DNA from: JAAYJR01 sp964563975
GTDB taxonomy: Bacteria > Bacteroidota > Bacteroidia > Bacteroidales > Prolixibacteraceae
Length of the DNA: 64,000 bases
Assembly (NCBI GenBank): GCA_964563975.1
Contig: CAZLZJ010000004.1
Span: 18,500 to 82,499, forward strand
Direction: 5' to 3'
Part shown: positions 1 through 8,317 of the stretch, piece by piece
Layout: each line of letters starts with the position of its first letter
Position numbering within the stretch: position 1 is the stretch's first letter
Position numbers and translations under genes: made by a program
Notes under the pieces: model-generated
Seen by the model: the letters and a program-made list of their open reading frames with translations, nothing else
What the model was told of the DNA's origin: nothing
Databases searched by the model: none

Positions 1-1
1 T

Positions 2-133
2 AATGCCATGGCCAGACTTATGGAGAACAAACCACTTCGTGAAGCAATAGGTGAATGTGCCAAGGATATCCGTAAACGACTTAATGTTGAATCAGTAGGG
101 GAACAAGTCCTCAACTTTATTTTAGAAAAATGA
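2..133 (+). CDS. Glycosyltransferase, C-terminal fragment (truncated by window edge)
   Basis: An open frame runs from the window edge to the TGA at 131-133 and reads through motifs such as NAMARLMENKPLREAIGE and VGEQVLNFILEK. This fits the terminal helices of a GT4-type glycosyltransferase, where a small-residue helix is followed by a basic helix and a final amphipathic helix. The stop overlaps the start of the next gene as ATGA (130-133), so the two are translationally coupled. Only 43 residues are visible, so donor and acceptor cannot be judged. The family call rests on the tail pattern and the glycan-operon context. Confidence 0.6.
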   Translation, partial: NAMARLMENKPLREAIGECAKDIRKRLNVESVGEQVLNFILEK

Positions 134-1056
134 ATTTTTTGTATTCTATTTATTTTGCATTACCGGGTTTCCATAACTGGGGGTTAGCGGGTAAAATGAT
201 CAACCGGGTTACGATCTTTTTATTGAAAAGAATATTCGATTTTTTTGTCCCCGGATATTTGATCAATACAAAAAATAAACAGGGGACTGGAATAAATCTT
301 TCACCCAGGGATGAAACTTATATAGTCTCGTTAACGTCTTTTCCGGCGAGGATTAATGATATCTGGATTACTATTGAAACTATCCTCAGACAAAGTTTTA
401 AACCGGATAAAATTATACTGTGGCTTGCTGAAGAACAATTCCCGGATAAGAAATTGCCCGATAGTCTTACAAATCTTGTAGACAGAGGGCTGACCATTCT
501 TTATTGCAAAGATCTTCGGTCACATAAGAAATATTACTACAGTTTTATACAATTTCCTGAAGCAAACATCATAACTATGGATGATGATGTTTATTATCCC
601 AGGGATACTTTAAAAAATTTGATTGAACTGCATTCCAAAAACAAAAATCTCGTTGCAGCCAACAGGGCTCACAAAATCACATTCAGCAAAGGAAAAATGA
701 ATAAATACAATCAATGGAAACATAACGTTCCGGTTCGTTTGCCATCACATCTTCTAGTACCTACTGGTATTGGTGGAACATTATATCCCCCTGGTGTTCT
801 TACAAAAGATACTCTAAATGAAGATCTTATCAGAGAACTTTGTTTTTATGCTGACGATATCTGGCTTAAAGTAATGGAACTTAAGAGTAATGTTATGGTT
901 GTCACAAATAACAGGTTTAATAAATCATTTGTATCGGTCAAAGCAACTCAGGAAAATAAGTTGACATCAATTAATATTTATTCCAAGGGAAATGATTCAT
1001 ATTTTAAAAATACTTTGGAATATTTTAATATTAATATTTTGGATTATTTGGACTGA
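130..1056 (+). CDS. GT2-like glycosyltransferase with DDD motif
   Basis: This 308-aa protein has a central glycosyltransferase-like core. TYIVSLTSFPARI (about residues 60-75) resembles the first strand of a GT-A fold, TMDDDVYYP (D151-D153) is the expected metal/nucleotide-sugar DxD site, and YADDIWLK (D242-D243) resembles the acidic acceptor-side motif. No clear membrane segment follows the hydrophobic N-terminus, so it is probably a cytoplasmic enzyme adding a sugar to a lipid-linked glycan. Its ATG overlaps the upstream stop (ATGA). The family is inferred from motifs; the sugar is unknown. Confidence 0.7.
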   Translation: MNFLYSIYFALPGFHNWGLAGKMINRVTIFLLKRIFDFFVPGYLINTKNKQGTGINLSPRDETYIVSLTSFPARINDIWITIETILRQSFKPDKIILWLAEEQFPDKKLPDSLTNLVDRGLTILYCKDLRSHKKYYYSFIQFPEANIITMDDDVYYPRDTLKNLIELHSKNKNLVAANRAHKITFSKGKMNKYNQWKHNVPVRLPSHLLVPTGIGGTLYPPGVLTKDTLNEDLIRELCFYADDIWLKVMELKSNVMVVTNNRFNKSFVSVKATQENKLTSINIYSKGNDSYFKNTLEYFNINILDYLD

Positions 1057-1120
1057 AAAAATCTTAACCAAACAAAAATCTTAAAATCATAATTCAATTT
1101 TAATTTATTCTTTTTAAGTT

Positions 1121-2197
1121 ATGGATACAAAGAAGCAGATTGATTATATTCCTGTCAATAAACTTCCTGTTGAGAAAGTAATAGAGATTTTAACGTTAGC
1201 TCTGGGACAAGATAATGAGGTTTATAAAAAGTCCGAAGCCTTATGGCAATGGAAACATTTAAATTCACCCTTTGGACCTTCCTATGGAATCGCTGCGGTG
1301 GATATGTCAAATCAACAGATAGCAAGCGTCAGACTTTTAATGTATTGGGATTTCGAAAATTCAGACTTTCCCAAAATTAGATGTACAAGGGCCGTTGATG
1401 TATCAACTCATCCTGATTACAGAAGAAAGGGTATTTTCACCACTCTTACTCAGATGGCATTAAACGATGTTACAGATAAAGGTGCAGCTATGATTTATGC
1501 TACACCAAAACTTAAAGGGAAAAGCATTGGAGGCTATTTAAAGTTAGGTTTTGAAATGATTGATCCCTGGCCTGTTTACGTTAAAATATTGAATCCGCTA
1601 AACTTTCTAAAAGGAATTACCATTGGAAGACGAAAATACATCAAACAATTTGTTCCTGAATGGGGAGATGTTTTTCGCGACAATATCTTGAGTTTTAAGG
1701 AACTCTCTAACCGTTTTGCTGAAAAGAGTATCAATGATTTTCTAATTAGATCAGATCAGAACCGTTTAAAAAATAAAGGTTGGAGAATTAAAAAAGATCT
1801 TAATTATATTAAGTGGAGGTATGGCAGTCATCCAAATATTGATTATGGATTCCTGCCGGTGGAAAAAGAAGGGATAATCACAGGATTGGGAATATTGAGA
1901 AGAAATAAACGATACGGAATTACTGAAGTGGTAATCTCAGAAGTTCTTTTTGGAGAAGCAGGTTCAAACATAGAAAATAGAATTTTGCGGACGATATACA
2001 AAAGCGTTAAAGCCGATTATTTAATAGCACACTTTAACAAAGGGACTACAGAATTAAAAGCTTTGAAAAGGAATTGTTTTATAAAAGCTCCCGGACAGGA
2101 GATAGTATTTCTTATAAAGGGACTGGCAGCGGGAAAAGAAAAATTTGACAAGCATGAATATTGGAATTTTTCTTTGGGAGATATAGAATTATTTTGA
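1121..2197 (+). CDS. GNAT-family N-acyltransferase
   Basis: The 358-aa product carries a GNAT core in its first 150 residues. TRAVDVSTHPDYRRKGIF ends in the acetyl-CoA pyrophosphate-binding R-R-x-G-x pattern (RRKGIF at 101-106), and GYLKLGFEMID matches the final GNAT strand. The C-terminal 200 residues are less conserved and may be a second, degenerate GNAT fold (LNYIKWRYGSHP, then VEKEGIITGLGIL), as in two-domain proteins of this group. It lies 64 bp after a glycosyltransferase and 6 bp before a deacetylase, so it probably acylates an amino sugar or related glycan precursor. The substrate is not predictable. Confidence 0.7.
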   Translation: MDTKKQIDYIPVNKLPVEKVIEILTLALGQDNEVYKKSEALWQWKHLNSPFGPSYGIAAVDMSNQQIASVRLLMYWDFENSDFPKIRCTRAVDVSTHPDYRRKGIFTTLTQMALNDVTDKGAAMIYATPKLKGKSIGGYLKLGFEMIDPWPVYVKILNPLNFLKGITIGRRKYIKQFVPEWGDVFRDNILSFKELSNRFAEKSINDFLIRSDQNRLKNKGWRIKKDLNYIKWRYGSHPNIDYGFLPVEKEGIITGLGILRRNKRYGITEVVISEVLFGEAGSNIENRILRTIYKSVKADYLIAHFNKGTTELKALKRNCFIKAPGQEIVFLIKGLAAGKEKFDKHEYWNFSLGDIELF

Positions 2198-2203
2198 AAT
2201 TAT

Positions 2204-3250
2204 ATGAATTACGGTACATTAATTATTTCTCTGGATTTTGAATTGCACTGGGGTGTATTCGAATCTGTGAATAAAGACTCTTCATATATGAATAATCTTT
2301 ATCGGACACCTGAGGTAATAGACAGGATGCTTGAACTGTTTTATAAGGAAAATATATCCGTAACCTGGGCTGTTGTTGGATTTTTGTTTGCTGATTCCAA
2401 GGAAATGATAAAAAACTTTGAACCTCAAATAAAACCATGTTATATTAAATCAGAATTTAATCCATATCTGTTAGTTACAGGCATGGATGAAAATGACGAT
2501 CCTATTCATTTTGCTCCCTCTCTGATTAAAAAGATACAGTCTGTTCCTGGCCAGGAAATAGCAACACATACATTTTCTCATTTTCAGTGTCGGTCAGATG
2601 GTGCTACAACCGAATCCTTTCTTGCCGATCTTGATAGTGCAATGAATATTGCCGATAAGTATGGGATCAAGTACAGAAGCATTGTTTTTCCTCGAAACCA
2701 GCTTATACGTGAATTTATCGATCTGTTGCCTGAGAAAGGAATAAATACTTTCAGGGGAGCTGAAAAAGGATGGATGTATACGGGAATTAAATATTATAAA
2801 AATAGAGGGATTTCCAAAATCCGACAATTCCTAAATAAGCTCGGACGCTTATTGGATTCATATATTTCATTGACCGGACCAAACGTATGGAGTTTGGAAG
2901 AACTCAAAATAAATCCGGGCCAGATTCTAAATGTCCCCGCCAGCCGGTTCGTACGACCCTATGATTCTCGTTTGAGAAATCTTGAGTGGCTGAAGTTCTC
3001 ACGATTAAAAAATCAGATTTTATATGCCGCCAAACATGGGAAAATGGTGCATCTTCGTTGGCATCCTCATAATTTCGGTTCAAATATTGATCAGAATATC
3101 AGATTACTTGAAAAAATCATTGGATATTTTCAATATTGTAAAGGAAAATATAATATGAAATGCATGAATATGTCGGATTATTCTGATGTTATAAGAAAAT
3201 TTAGTGAATCTTCCAAGGATAAGGGCAATAACTGCAGGGCAAACGCATGA
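2204..3250 (+). CDS. Polysaccharide deacetylase (NodB-like), stop codon altered by IS insertion
   Basis: This NodB-homology deacetylase begins with LIISLDFELHW, giving the catalytic D11. The metal-binding H-x3-H lies at H122 and H126 (ATHTFSHF). A later block, VHLRWHPHNFG, resembles the C-terminal histidine motif. The family removes N- or O-acetyl groups from glycans. The ISAs1-family element starts at 3235, inside the original stop codon: the ancestral frame read ...KGNN then TGA, and now reads TGC followed by four IS-derived residues and a TGA in the IS end. The protein is therefore 348 aa instead of 343, with all catalytic motifs intact. Confidence 0.85.
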   Translation: MNYGTLIISLDFELHWGVFESVNKDSSYMNNLYRTPEVIDRMLELFYKENISVTWAVVGFLFADSKEMIKNFEPQIKPCYIKSEFNPYLLVTGMDENDDPIHFAPSLIKKIQSVPGQEIATHTFSHFQCRSDGATTESFLADLDSAMNIADKYGIKYRSIVFPRNQLIREFIDLLPEKGINTFRGAEKGWMYTGIKYYKNRGISKIRQFLNKLGRLLDSYISLTGPNVWSLEELKINPGQILNVPASRFVRPYDSRLRNLEWLKFSRLKNQILYAAKHGKMVHLRWHPHNFGSNIDQNIRLLEKIIGYFQYCKGKYNMKCMNMSDYSDVIRKFSESSKDKGNNCRANA

Positions 3251-3377
3251 AATAAATTCACCCTGGCTTTTTGCGTTGGGAAGCCATGTGGCTGATCAGT
3301 GGGGTAAGAAGCGTTTGCGGATCACTTAGAGTGGAGCCATGAGTTCATGGTTATGTCAGTAGTAAAGCTTGTGATAA

Positions 3378-4544
3378 TCAGGCTTTCATTTTAGAGATGA
3401 TCATAAGTGCATAGTTATCGTCCCATGCAGCCCGCTTACGTTTTATCTTGAGGCTACAGGGTTCTGATTGTTCCATCTTAAAAGTATTGAGCGCAATCTT
3501 TCTGATGGTAGTGAGGTTTTCAGCTCCATTACCTGTTGTGACCCTGCAGTAATCTTCCTTGAAAAGTACATCCAATACCCAGTGTAATTTATTTTCGATA
3601 TGCCAGTGTTTACGGACAGCCCTGTTCATCAAGGCAGCATTTCCCGGCAGAGAGGATATATAGTAGCGTTCTTCAACAGTTTCCTTTCCTTTGCGGGTGA
3701 CTGTCGCGGTAATTTTACTAATGCTTCGTGCATCTTCCCACTGTTGGATTTCAAAAAGCCATCCCAGGTTTTCAATGGACACGCACTGGCGACTTTCGAT
3801 TCTTCCATGATCTTTATCGAGCTGGTTATCTACTGAATGGATAAAATGAGCAAATTCCTGTTTTTTGACCTTCTCAAACATGTCAAGGATTTCATTATAT
3901 AAATTTCTCTGGTTCGCTTTCACAGCCAGAATGTAATCAGCCTTTTTACCGCGTATGGTTTTAGCAATATTTTTCTGACATCCCATTGCATCTATGGTAA
4001 TAATTGAACCTTCCACCAGTAACATTTTTAACAGGGCAGGTATGGCAGTAATCTCATTGGATTTTTCATAGCACTTTTGTTGCCCCAGTACCAGTCCGTA
4101 TTTGCTTGCCAGGGCAGAGACCATATGTATGGCTTTCTTATTATCGGCATTATCCCCCGAGTTACATACTGTTTTCCCGTCTACACAGATTACATCATCT
4201 CCTGGCAAATCAGGTAAGTTATTTCGGATGTCATGCATCCAATCGATGAAAGATTCCTGGAACTCTCGGGCATCAATCATACATATCACGCGATTGAAGG
4301 TGTCATGGGAAGGTAATCCCCCGGGAAGTGTAAGAAAGGTTTTCAACCAGGATTGTTTCTTCTCTGCATATTCGGCGATTTCGTTAAAATCGTCGGCTCC
4401 GGCAATGACTGCCAGGACGGTCATAAAAAGGACCTCACTGAGCAAGTGCTTCACTTTGGGTTGCTGTCTGGGATCTTTCACATGCCTGAAATACTCGTTG
4501 AAGAGCTCCAGTACAGCCTGGTCTTTGATGGTTTCCATGTTCAT
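3378..4544 (-). CDS. ISAs1-family transposase
   Basis: This 388-aa DDE transposase has the family hallmarks: an N-terminal block FRHVKDPRQQPKVKHLL, then VIAGADDFNEIAEYAEKK, GLPSHDTFNRV, VICVDGKTV, TIDAMGCQKNIAKTI with a catalytic Asp, and a C-terminal HWHIENKLHWVLDV carrying the catalytic Glu. The frame is intact and of normal family length, so the element could be active. A Bacteroidota -7 box (CAAATATA on the plus strand, 4550-4557) lies only 5 bp upstream of the ATG, so the transcript would have almost no leader. A second ATG two codons in (4538) is equally possible as start. Confidence 0.93.
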   Translation of the reverse strand: MNMETIKDQAVLELFNEYFRHVKDPRQQPKVKHLLSEVLFMTVLAVIAGADDFNEIAEYAEKKQSWLKTFLTLPGGLPSHDTFNRVICMIDAREFQESFIDWMHDIRNNLPDLPGDDVICVDGKTVCNSGDNADNKKAIHMVSALASKYGLVLGQQKCYEKSNEITAIPALLKMLLVEGSIITIDAMGCQKNIAKTIRGKKADYILAVKANQRNLYNEILDMFEKVKKQEFAHFIHSVDNQLDKDHGRIESRQCVSIENLGWLFEIQQWEDARSISKITATVTRKGKETVEERYYISSLPGNAALMNRAVRKHWHIENKLHWVLDVLFKEDYCRVTTGNGAENLTTIRKIALNTFKMEQSEPCSLKIKRKRAAWDDNYALMIISKMKA

Positions 4545-4634
4545 AGTTCAAATATATGAATTATATACATTGACTAATGTATAAAATATTATATATTTGT
4601 ATAATAGTATATAACAATATTTTATAACTAAGTT
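4545..4634. promoter_or_regulatory. Divergent promoter region with palindromic operator-like site in the IS
   Basis: For the plus-strand HTH gene there is TTG (4570-4572), a 19-bp spacer and TATATTTG (4592-4599), a strong match to the Bacteroidota -33/-7 promoter. For the minus-strand transposase there is a TATATTTG -7 box at 4557-4550. Overlapping the -33 element is the perfect palindrome TATACATT-GACT-AATGTATA (4564-4583). Its position suits a repressor or activator site for both genes; binding by the HTH protein is an inference. Confidence 0.65.
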
Positions 4635-5072
4635 ATGAACAAATCAAAAGCAGGAAGGCCGGTTGATCTTAACGACATAAACATCTGTGAAATTAGTAAT
4701 TGGATGTATGCAGAGAAAATTGCAAGGAAAGCACTAATATGTCAATCTATTATAGCACTTAATAATGGTGTGACTATGTCGGAAGTATGCAAGGTTCTTG
4801 GTGTAACCCGTGAAAGCGTCAGACTTTGGAAAGAAAAATTTCGCACAAAAGGCTTACAAGGTGTTCTCAGGGAAGGTAAGGTGGGAAAACGTTCCCGTTT
4901 GACCCCTGAAAAAGCAAAGGAGTTCAGACAGATATTAAAGAAGTCGCCAAAACTTCAGGGAATAGAAGGTGAAAAATGGACAGGGCTTAAAGTACAATAC
5001 CTGGTTTCACAAAAATGGGGACTGACCATTGGTTTGAGAACTGCTCAGCAATGGCTCTCAAAGAATAAATAA
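4635..5072 (+). CDS. IS passenger: IS630-type helix-turn-helix protein without a DDE domain
   Basis: The 145-aa product consists of an N-terminal HTH (NNGVTMSEVCKVLGVTRE, about residues 38-56), a basic linker (LREGKVGKRSRLTPEKA) and a second winged-helix-like part (WTGLKVQYLVSQKWGL). This order is typical of the DNA-binding half of IS630-family transposases, but the protein stops before any DDE domain. It lies wholly inside the ISAs1 element, ending 3 bp before the inner edge of the right inverted repeat, and has its own promoter. It could regulate the transposase, help bind ends, or affect downstream host genes. Function is inferred from fold and position only. Confidence 0.8.
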   Translation: MNKSKAGRPVDLNDINICEISNWMYAEKIARKALICQSIIALNNGVTMSEVCKVLGVTRESVRLWKEKFRTKGLQGVLREGKVGKRSRLTPEKAKEFRQILKKSPKLQGIEGEKWTGLKVQYLVSQKWGLTIGLRTAQQWLSKNK

Positions 5073-5137
5073 ATTTTCATGCGTTTGCCCTGGCAATAAC
5101 TGAATTTTAAAATTATGTGGACATTACTTATGGTTTA

Positions 5138-6274
5138 ATGAAAAAGCTTATTGTAGGCATATCCGCCGAAGGTTCAGTAGTTCTTCTTAAAGGTCAGCTC
5201 AGATATTTCAAAGAAATAGGCTACGATACTTATTTACTTGGCCCAACAAGTAACAGAGTGAAGGAATATTGTACGAATGAGGGTTGTATTCATATTAATA
5301 TAAACATTAAGAGAGACATAGCGCCAATTCGCGATTTTTTTATATTACTCAAATTGATCAGATTATTTATTATTTATAAACCTGATATTATAAATCTTGG
5401 AACACCCAAAATATCCTTATTGGGAATGATTGCAGCAAAAATTGCCCGAGTGAAAAAAAGGATATATACATGCCGAGGATTTCGTTTTGAACCGGAGAAA
5501 GGTCTTAAACGGCGATTACTAATTTTAACCGAAAGAGTTACGGCGCTATTTGCTCATAAAATCATTTGTATTAGTCCATCTTTGCAGGAACTTGGAATCA
5601 GGAACAAAATATTTACTATTTCCAATTCATCTGTTATCAATAAAGGAAGTAGTAATGGCATTGATCTTAAAAAATTCTCACCAAAAAATATAGATCTGAA
5701 CCAGCGGAATCAGTTAATACATAAATTAGGACTAAATGATTATTTCGTTTTTGGATTTGTTGGCAGGATTTATGACAGAAAAGGAATTAACGAACTATAT
5801 CATGCTTTTTCTGCATTATCAGAAAACATGCCGGATTTAAGGTTATTATTGGTTGGTAGATTCGAAGAAGATCAGATTTCTGATAAAGGAATAATAGAAC
5901 TGATAAAAATTCATAAAGGGGTAATATATGCTGGACCTCAAAATAATATTCCCCTATTCCTGTCATTAATGGATGTTTTTGTCTTTCCTGTATGGGGTGA
6001 AGGTTTTGGTAATGTGGCAATTGAAGCTGCAGCAATGGGTATTCCGGTCATAAGCACAGATTCAACCGGTGCCAAAGATGCTGTAAAACATAACTTCAAT
6101 GGATTAATGGTTGAACCAAAGTCTTTTAAGAAGCTGAAGGACATCATGCTGTTTTTTTACGAAAATAAGGGAATTAGAGAAACAATGGGAAGGAATGGAA
6201 TTGAGTGGGCAAAAAATTTTGATAATCTAATTATCTGGAATGGAATGGAACAAATCTATAATTCTATTAATTGA
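5138..6274 (+). CDS. GT4-family glycosyltransferase
   Basis: This 378-aa GT-B enzyme shows an N-terminal half with LGTPKISLLGMIAAKIARVK and a C-terminal half with GFVGRIYDRKGINELYHAF, then VFPVWGEGFGNVAIEAAAMG carrying the E-x7-E nucleotide-sugar motif. I prefer the ATG at 5138 (MKKLIVGI) over the upstream GTG at 5117, since the extra seven residues match nothing and the shorter start fits the family. It probably transfers a sugar to a lipid-linked intermediate. Before the IS insertion its start lay about 35 bp after the deacetylase stop, so both belonged to one operon. Its stop overlaps the next start. Confidence 0.88.
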   Translation: MKKLIVGISAEGSVVLLKGQLRYFKEIGYDTYLLGPTSNRVKEYCTNEGCIHININIKRDIAPIRDFFILLKLIRLFIIYKPDIINLGTPKISLLGMIAAKIARVKKRIYTCRGFRFEPEKGLKRRLLILTERVTALFAHKIICISPSLQELGIRNKIFTISNSSVINKGSSNGIDLKKFSPKNIDLNQRNQLIHKLGLNDYFVFGFVGRIYDRKGINELYHAFSALSENMPDLRLLLVGRFEEDQISDKGIIELIKIHKGVIYAGPQNNIPLFLSLMDVFVFPVWGEGFGNVAIEAAAMGIPVISTDSTGAKDAVKHNFNGLMVEPKSFKKLKDIMLFFYENKGIRETMGRNGIEWAKNFDNLIIWNGMEQIYNSIN

Positions 6275-6879
6275 TGTACAGATTATTCTTAAAACAATCT
6301 TTTGATTCGTTGATTGCTTTAGGAATTCTGATCATAATTCTGCCATTGTTATTGTTAATAACATTACTGCTTCTATTTGCAAATAAGGGAAAGCCTTTTT
6401 TCATTCAGGAACGCCCGGGTAAAAATGGAAAACTATTTAATTTGATTAAATTCAGAACAATGGTTGATCTGTCAAATTCAGAAGGTATTCCACTCTCTGA
6501 TAATCAGCGAACAACCAGATTAGGTAAATGGCTTAGAAATACTTCCGTTGATGAACTGCCTCAGTTAATTAATGTATTACATGGTGATATGAGTTTAGTT
6601 GGTCCCAGACCCTTACTCAAAGACTATCTTCCTCTTTATAGTAACTATCAGGCGAGAAGGCATGAAGTCAAGCCTGGTATTACGGGATGGGCTCAGGTTA
6701 ATGGAAGAAACGCAATAACCTGGAATGAGAAATTTAAATTGGATGTTTGGTATGTTGATAATCTAACATTTAAACTTGATCTGAAAATTATTGCAAAAAC
6801 TATTTTGAAAGTATTAAGTCAGCAGGAAATTAATTCGTCAGACAAATTTACAATGGAAGTATTTCACGGAAATAATTAA
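6274..6879 (+). CDS. Small (PglC-like) polyprenyl-phosphate phosphoglycosyl transferase
   Basis: This 201-aa enzyme starts a lipid-linked glycan by moving a sugar-phosphate from a nucleotide sugar to undecaprenyl phosphate at the inner membrane. It has one N-terminal hydrophobic re-entrant helix (LIALGILIIILPLLLLITLL), then FIQERPGKNGKLFNLIKFRTM, DELPQLINVLHGDMSLVGPRP with the catalytic Asp-Glu pair, and KPGITGWAQVNGRNAI. The size is that of the minimal monotopic family, unlike the 483-aa enzyme at 41465-42916. The ATG overlaps the preceding stop as TGATG; a TTG one codon earlier is a weaker alternative. It is followed 7 bp later by the ketoacyl synthase gene. Confidence 0.92.
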   Translation: MYRLFLKQSFDSLIALGILIIILPLLLLITLLLLFANKGKPFFIQERPGKNGKLFNLIKFRTMVDLSNSEGIPLSDNQRTTRLGKWLRNTSVDELPQLINVLHGDMSLVGPRPLLKDYLPLYSNYQARRHEVKPGITGWAQVNGRNAITWNEKFKLDVWYVDNLTFKLDLKIIAKTILKVLSQQEINSSDKFTMEVFHGNN

Positions 6880-6886
6880 TAAAAAT

Positions 6887-7948
6887 ATGGGATTCCAGCA
6901 TTATAAAAATATTGAATTTCGAGGTGTGGCAGCCTGTGTGCCGAAAAATATCCAGGATAATAGAAAATTATCTCTCCTTGGGGGTAAAGACCAGATCAAT
7001 AAGTTTATAGAAACCACAGGAGTAGTTAAAAGGCATACAGTAGAGGGCCAAAACCTAACTTCATCAGATATGTGTTACCATTCTGCACTGGCACTTATAG
7101 AAAGTCTGAACTGGGATTTGAAAGAAATAGATTGCCTGCTCTTTGTTTCACAGACACCCGATTATATTATGCCGGCAACTGCCTGCATCTTGCAGGAAAA
7201 ACTAGGTTTATCCAACGAATGTTTTGCCATGGATATATCTCTTGGTTGTTCAGGCTGGATTCATGGAATGGCAACTATGGCTGCATTTTTGCAGAATGGA
7301 GGTTTTAAAAAAGGCCTCTTACTTGCCGGAGATACATCTACGGTGACAAAATCTCCCAAGGACAAAAGTACATATCCTCTTTTCGGTGACGGAGGTACAG
7401 CAACAGCATTGGAATATAACGATGGAAGTACTGGCTTAAAGATTCACACTGCTACAGATGGTAAAGGATATAAAGCAATAATCATTCCTGATGGAGGCTT
7501 CAGGAATTTTTATACACCGGACTCCTTGATCGAACACGAATATGAAGATGGTATCATACGCAATAATCTTAATACTGCCCTTGATGGACCAGCAGTATTT
7601 ATTTTTGGAATCAGTAAAGCCCCTAAAAGTATTCAGGGACTTGCTCAACATTTTGGTTTAAATATTGATAATATTGATTATTTTATATTGCATCAGGCAA
7701 ATAAAATACTTAATGAAAAAATCAGGACTAAACTTAAATTGCCTGAATATAAAGTGCCGTATTCGATTGATGAATATGGAAACACTTCCAGCTCTTCAAT
7801 TCCACTTACTATGGTCACGCGATTAAGACAGAAACTTATTTCCAGCCCGTGTAATCTGATTACATGTGGTTTTGGAGTAGGATTATCCTGGGGGACAATT
7901 TATATTGAAACAGACAGAATTGCTTGTCCTGAAATAATCTTGATATGA
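6887..7948 (+). CDS. Beta-ketoacyl-ACP synthase III (first copy)
   Basis: The 353-aa product has the full KAS III layout and a complete catalytic triad: C121 in SLGCSGWIHG, H269 in ILHQANKI and N299 in YGNTSSSSIP. Such enzymes condense an acyl-CoA primer with malonyl-ACP, or act as acyl transferases. It sits in a glycan operon next to a dedicated ACP, a second KAS III and an SDR reductase rather than in a fatty-acid operon, so a role in making a short 3-oxo- or 3-hydroxyacyl group for sugar decoration is inferred. The terminal block IETDRIACPEI is shared with the second copy, showing duplication within the locus. Confidence 0.88.
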   Translation: MGFQHYKNIEFRGVAACVPKNIQDNRKLSLLGGKDQINKFIETTGVVKRHTVEGQNLTSSDMCYHSALALIESLNWDLKEIDCLLFVSQTPDYIMPATACILQEKLGLSNECFAMDISLGCSGWIHGMATMAAFLQNGGFKKGLLLAGDTSTVTKSPKDKSTYPLFGDGGTATALEYNDGSTGLKIHTATDGKGYKAIIIPDGGFRNFYTPDSLIEHEYEDGIIRNNLNTALDGPAVFIFGISKAPKSIQGLAQHFGLNIDNIDYFILHQANKILNEKIRTKLKLPEYKVPYSIDEYGNTSSSSIPLTMVTRLRQKLISSPCNLITCGFGVGLSWGTIYIETDRIACPEIILI

Positions 7949-8029
7949 TGCACAATAATCTATAGTAATTATCATATAGTTACATAATTAAATATATTTT
8001 TAATGTTTTTAACTTAATAATAAAACGTC

Positions 8030-8260
8030 ATGAAGGATAAATTTATTGAGAAATTCAGGGAAGCCCTGGATTCAGATGGTAAGGAAATAAATCTGGAAGA
8101 CAGATTCAGGGATTATGATGAATGGGATTCACTTCGTTATTTGTCGGTAATAGCCATGATTGATTCAGAGTTTGATGTAATTATCGATACACCTGAATTT
8201 AGAAAAATAGAAACAGTGGGTGGTTTGATCGAAGAGGTAGAAAAAAGAATGAAAAAATAA
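8030..8260 (+). CDS. Acyl carrier protein (glycan-operon ACP)
   Basis: The 76-aa acidic protein has the four-helix ACP pattern. The phosphopantetheine attachment serine is S34 in DEWDSLRYLS, and the following acidic recognition helix is present (MIDSEFDVIIDTPEF). It lies between two KAS III genes, 81 bp after the first and 57 bp before the second, so it probably carries the intermediates of that pair. It differs from a housekeeping ACP in the W before DSL and in its context. A second, unrelated-looking ACP is encoded at 34059-34316. Confidence 0.88.
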   Translation: MKDKFIEKFREALDSDGKEINLEDRFRDYDEWDSLRYLSVIAMIDSEFDVIIDTPEFRKIETVGGLIEEVEKRMKK

Positions 8261-8317
8261 AAATAGCTGAAACTTAAAGGAATTTGATTTAAAAACTTAC
8301 CTTAAAAACAGTACAAT

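Larger units (their letters stand above)
3235..5092. mobile_element. ISAs1-family insertion sequence, 1,858 bp, complete, with HTH passenger gene
   Basis: Both ends carry the same 18-bp terminal inverted repeat, CAGGGCAAACGCATGAAA, at 3235-3252 and reversed at 5075-5092. The element is bracketed by a perfect 10-bp direct repeat, GCAATAACTG, at 3225-3234 and 5093-5102. ISAs1-family elements are known to make 8-10 bp duplications. Inside are a minus-strand DDE transposase and a plus-strand HTH gene, divergently transcribed from 4545-4634. ISAs1 elements are usually about 1.2-1.4 kb, so the extra length is accounted for by the passenger gene. The perfect ends and duplication indicate a recent insertion. 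Confidence 0.93.
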
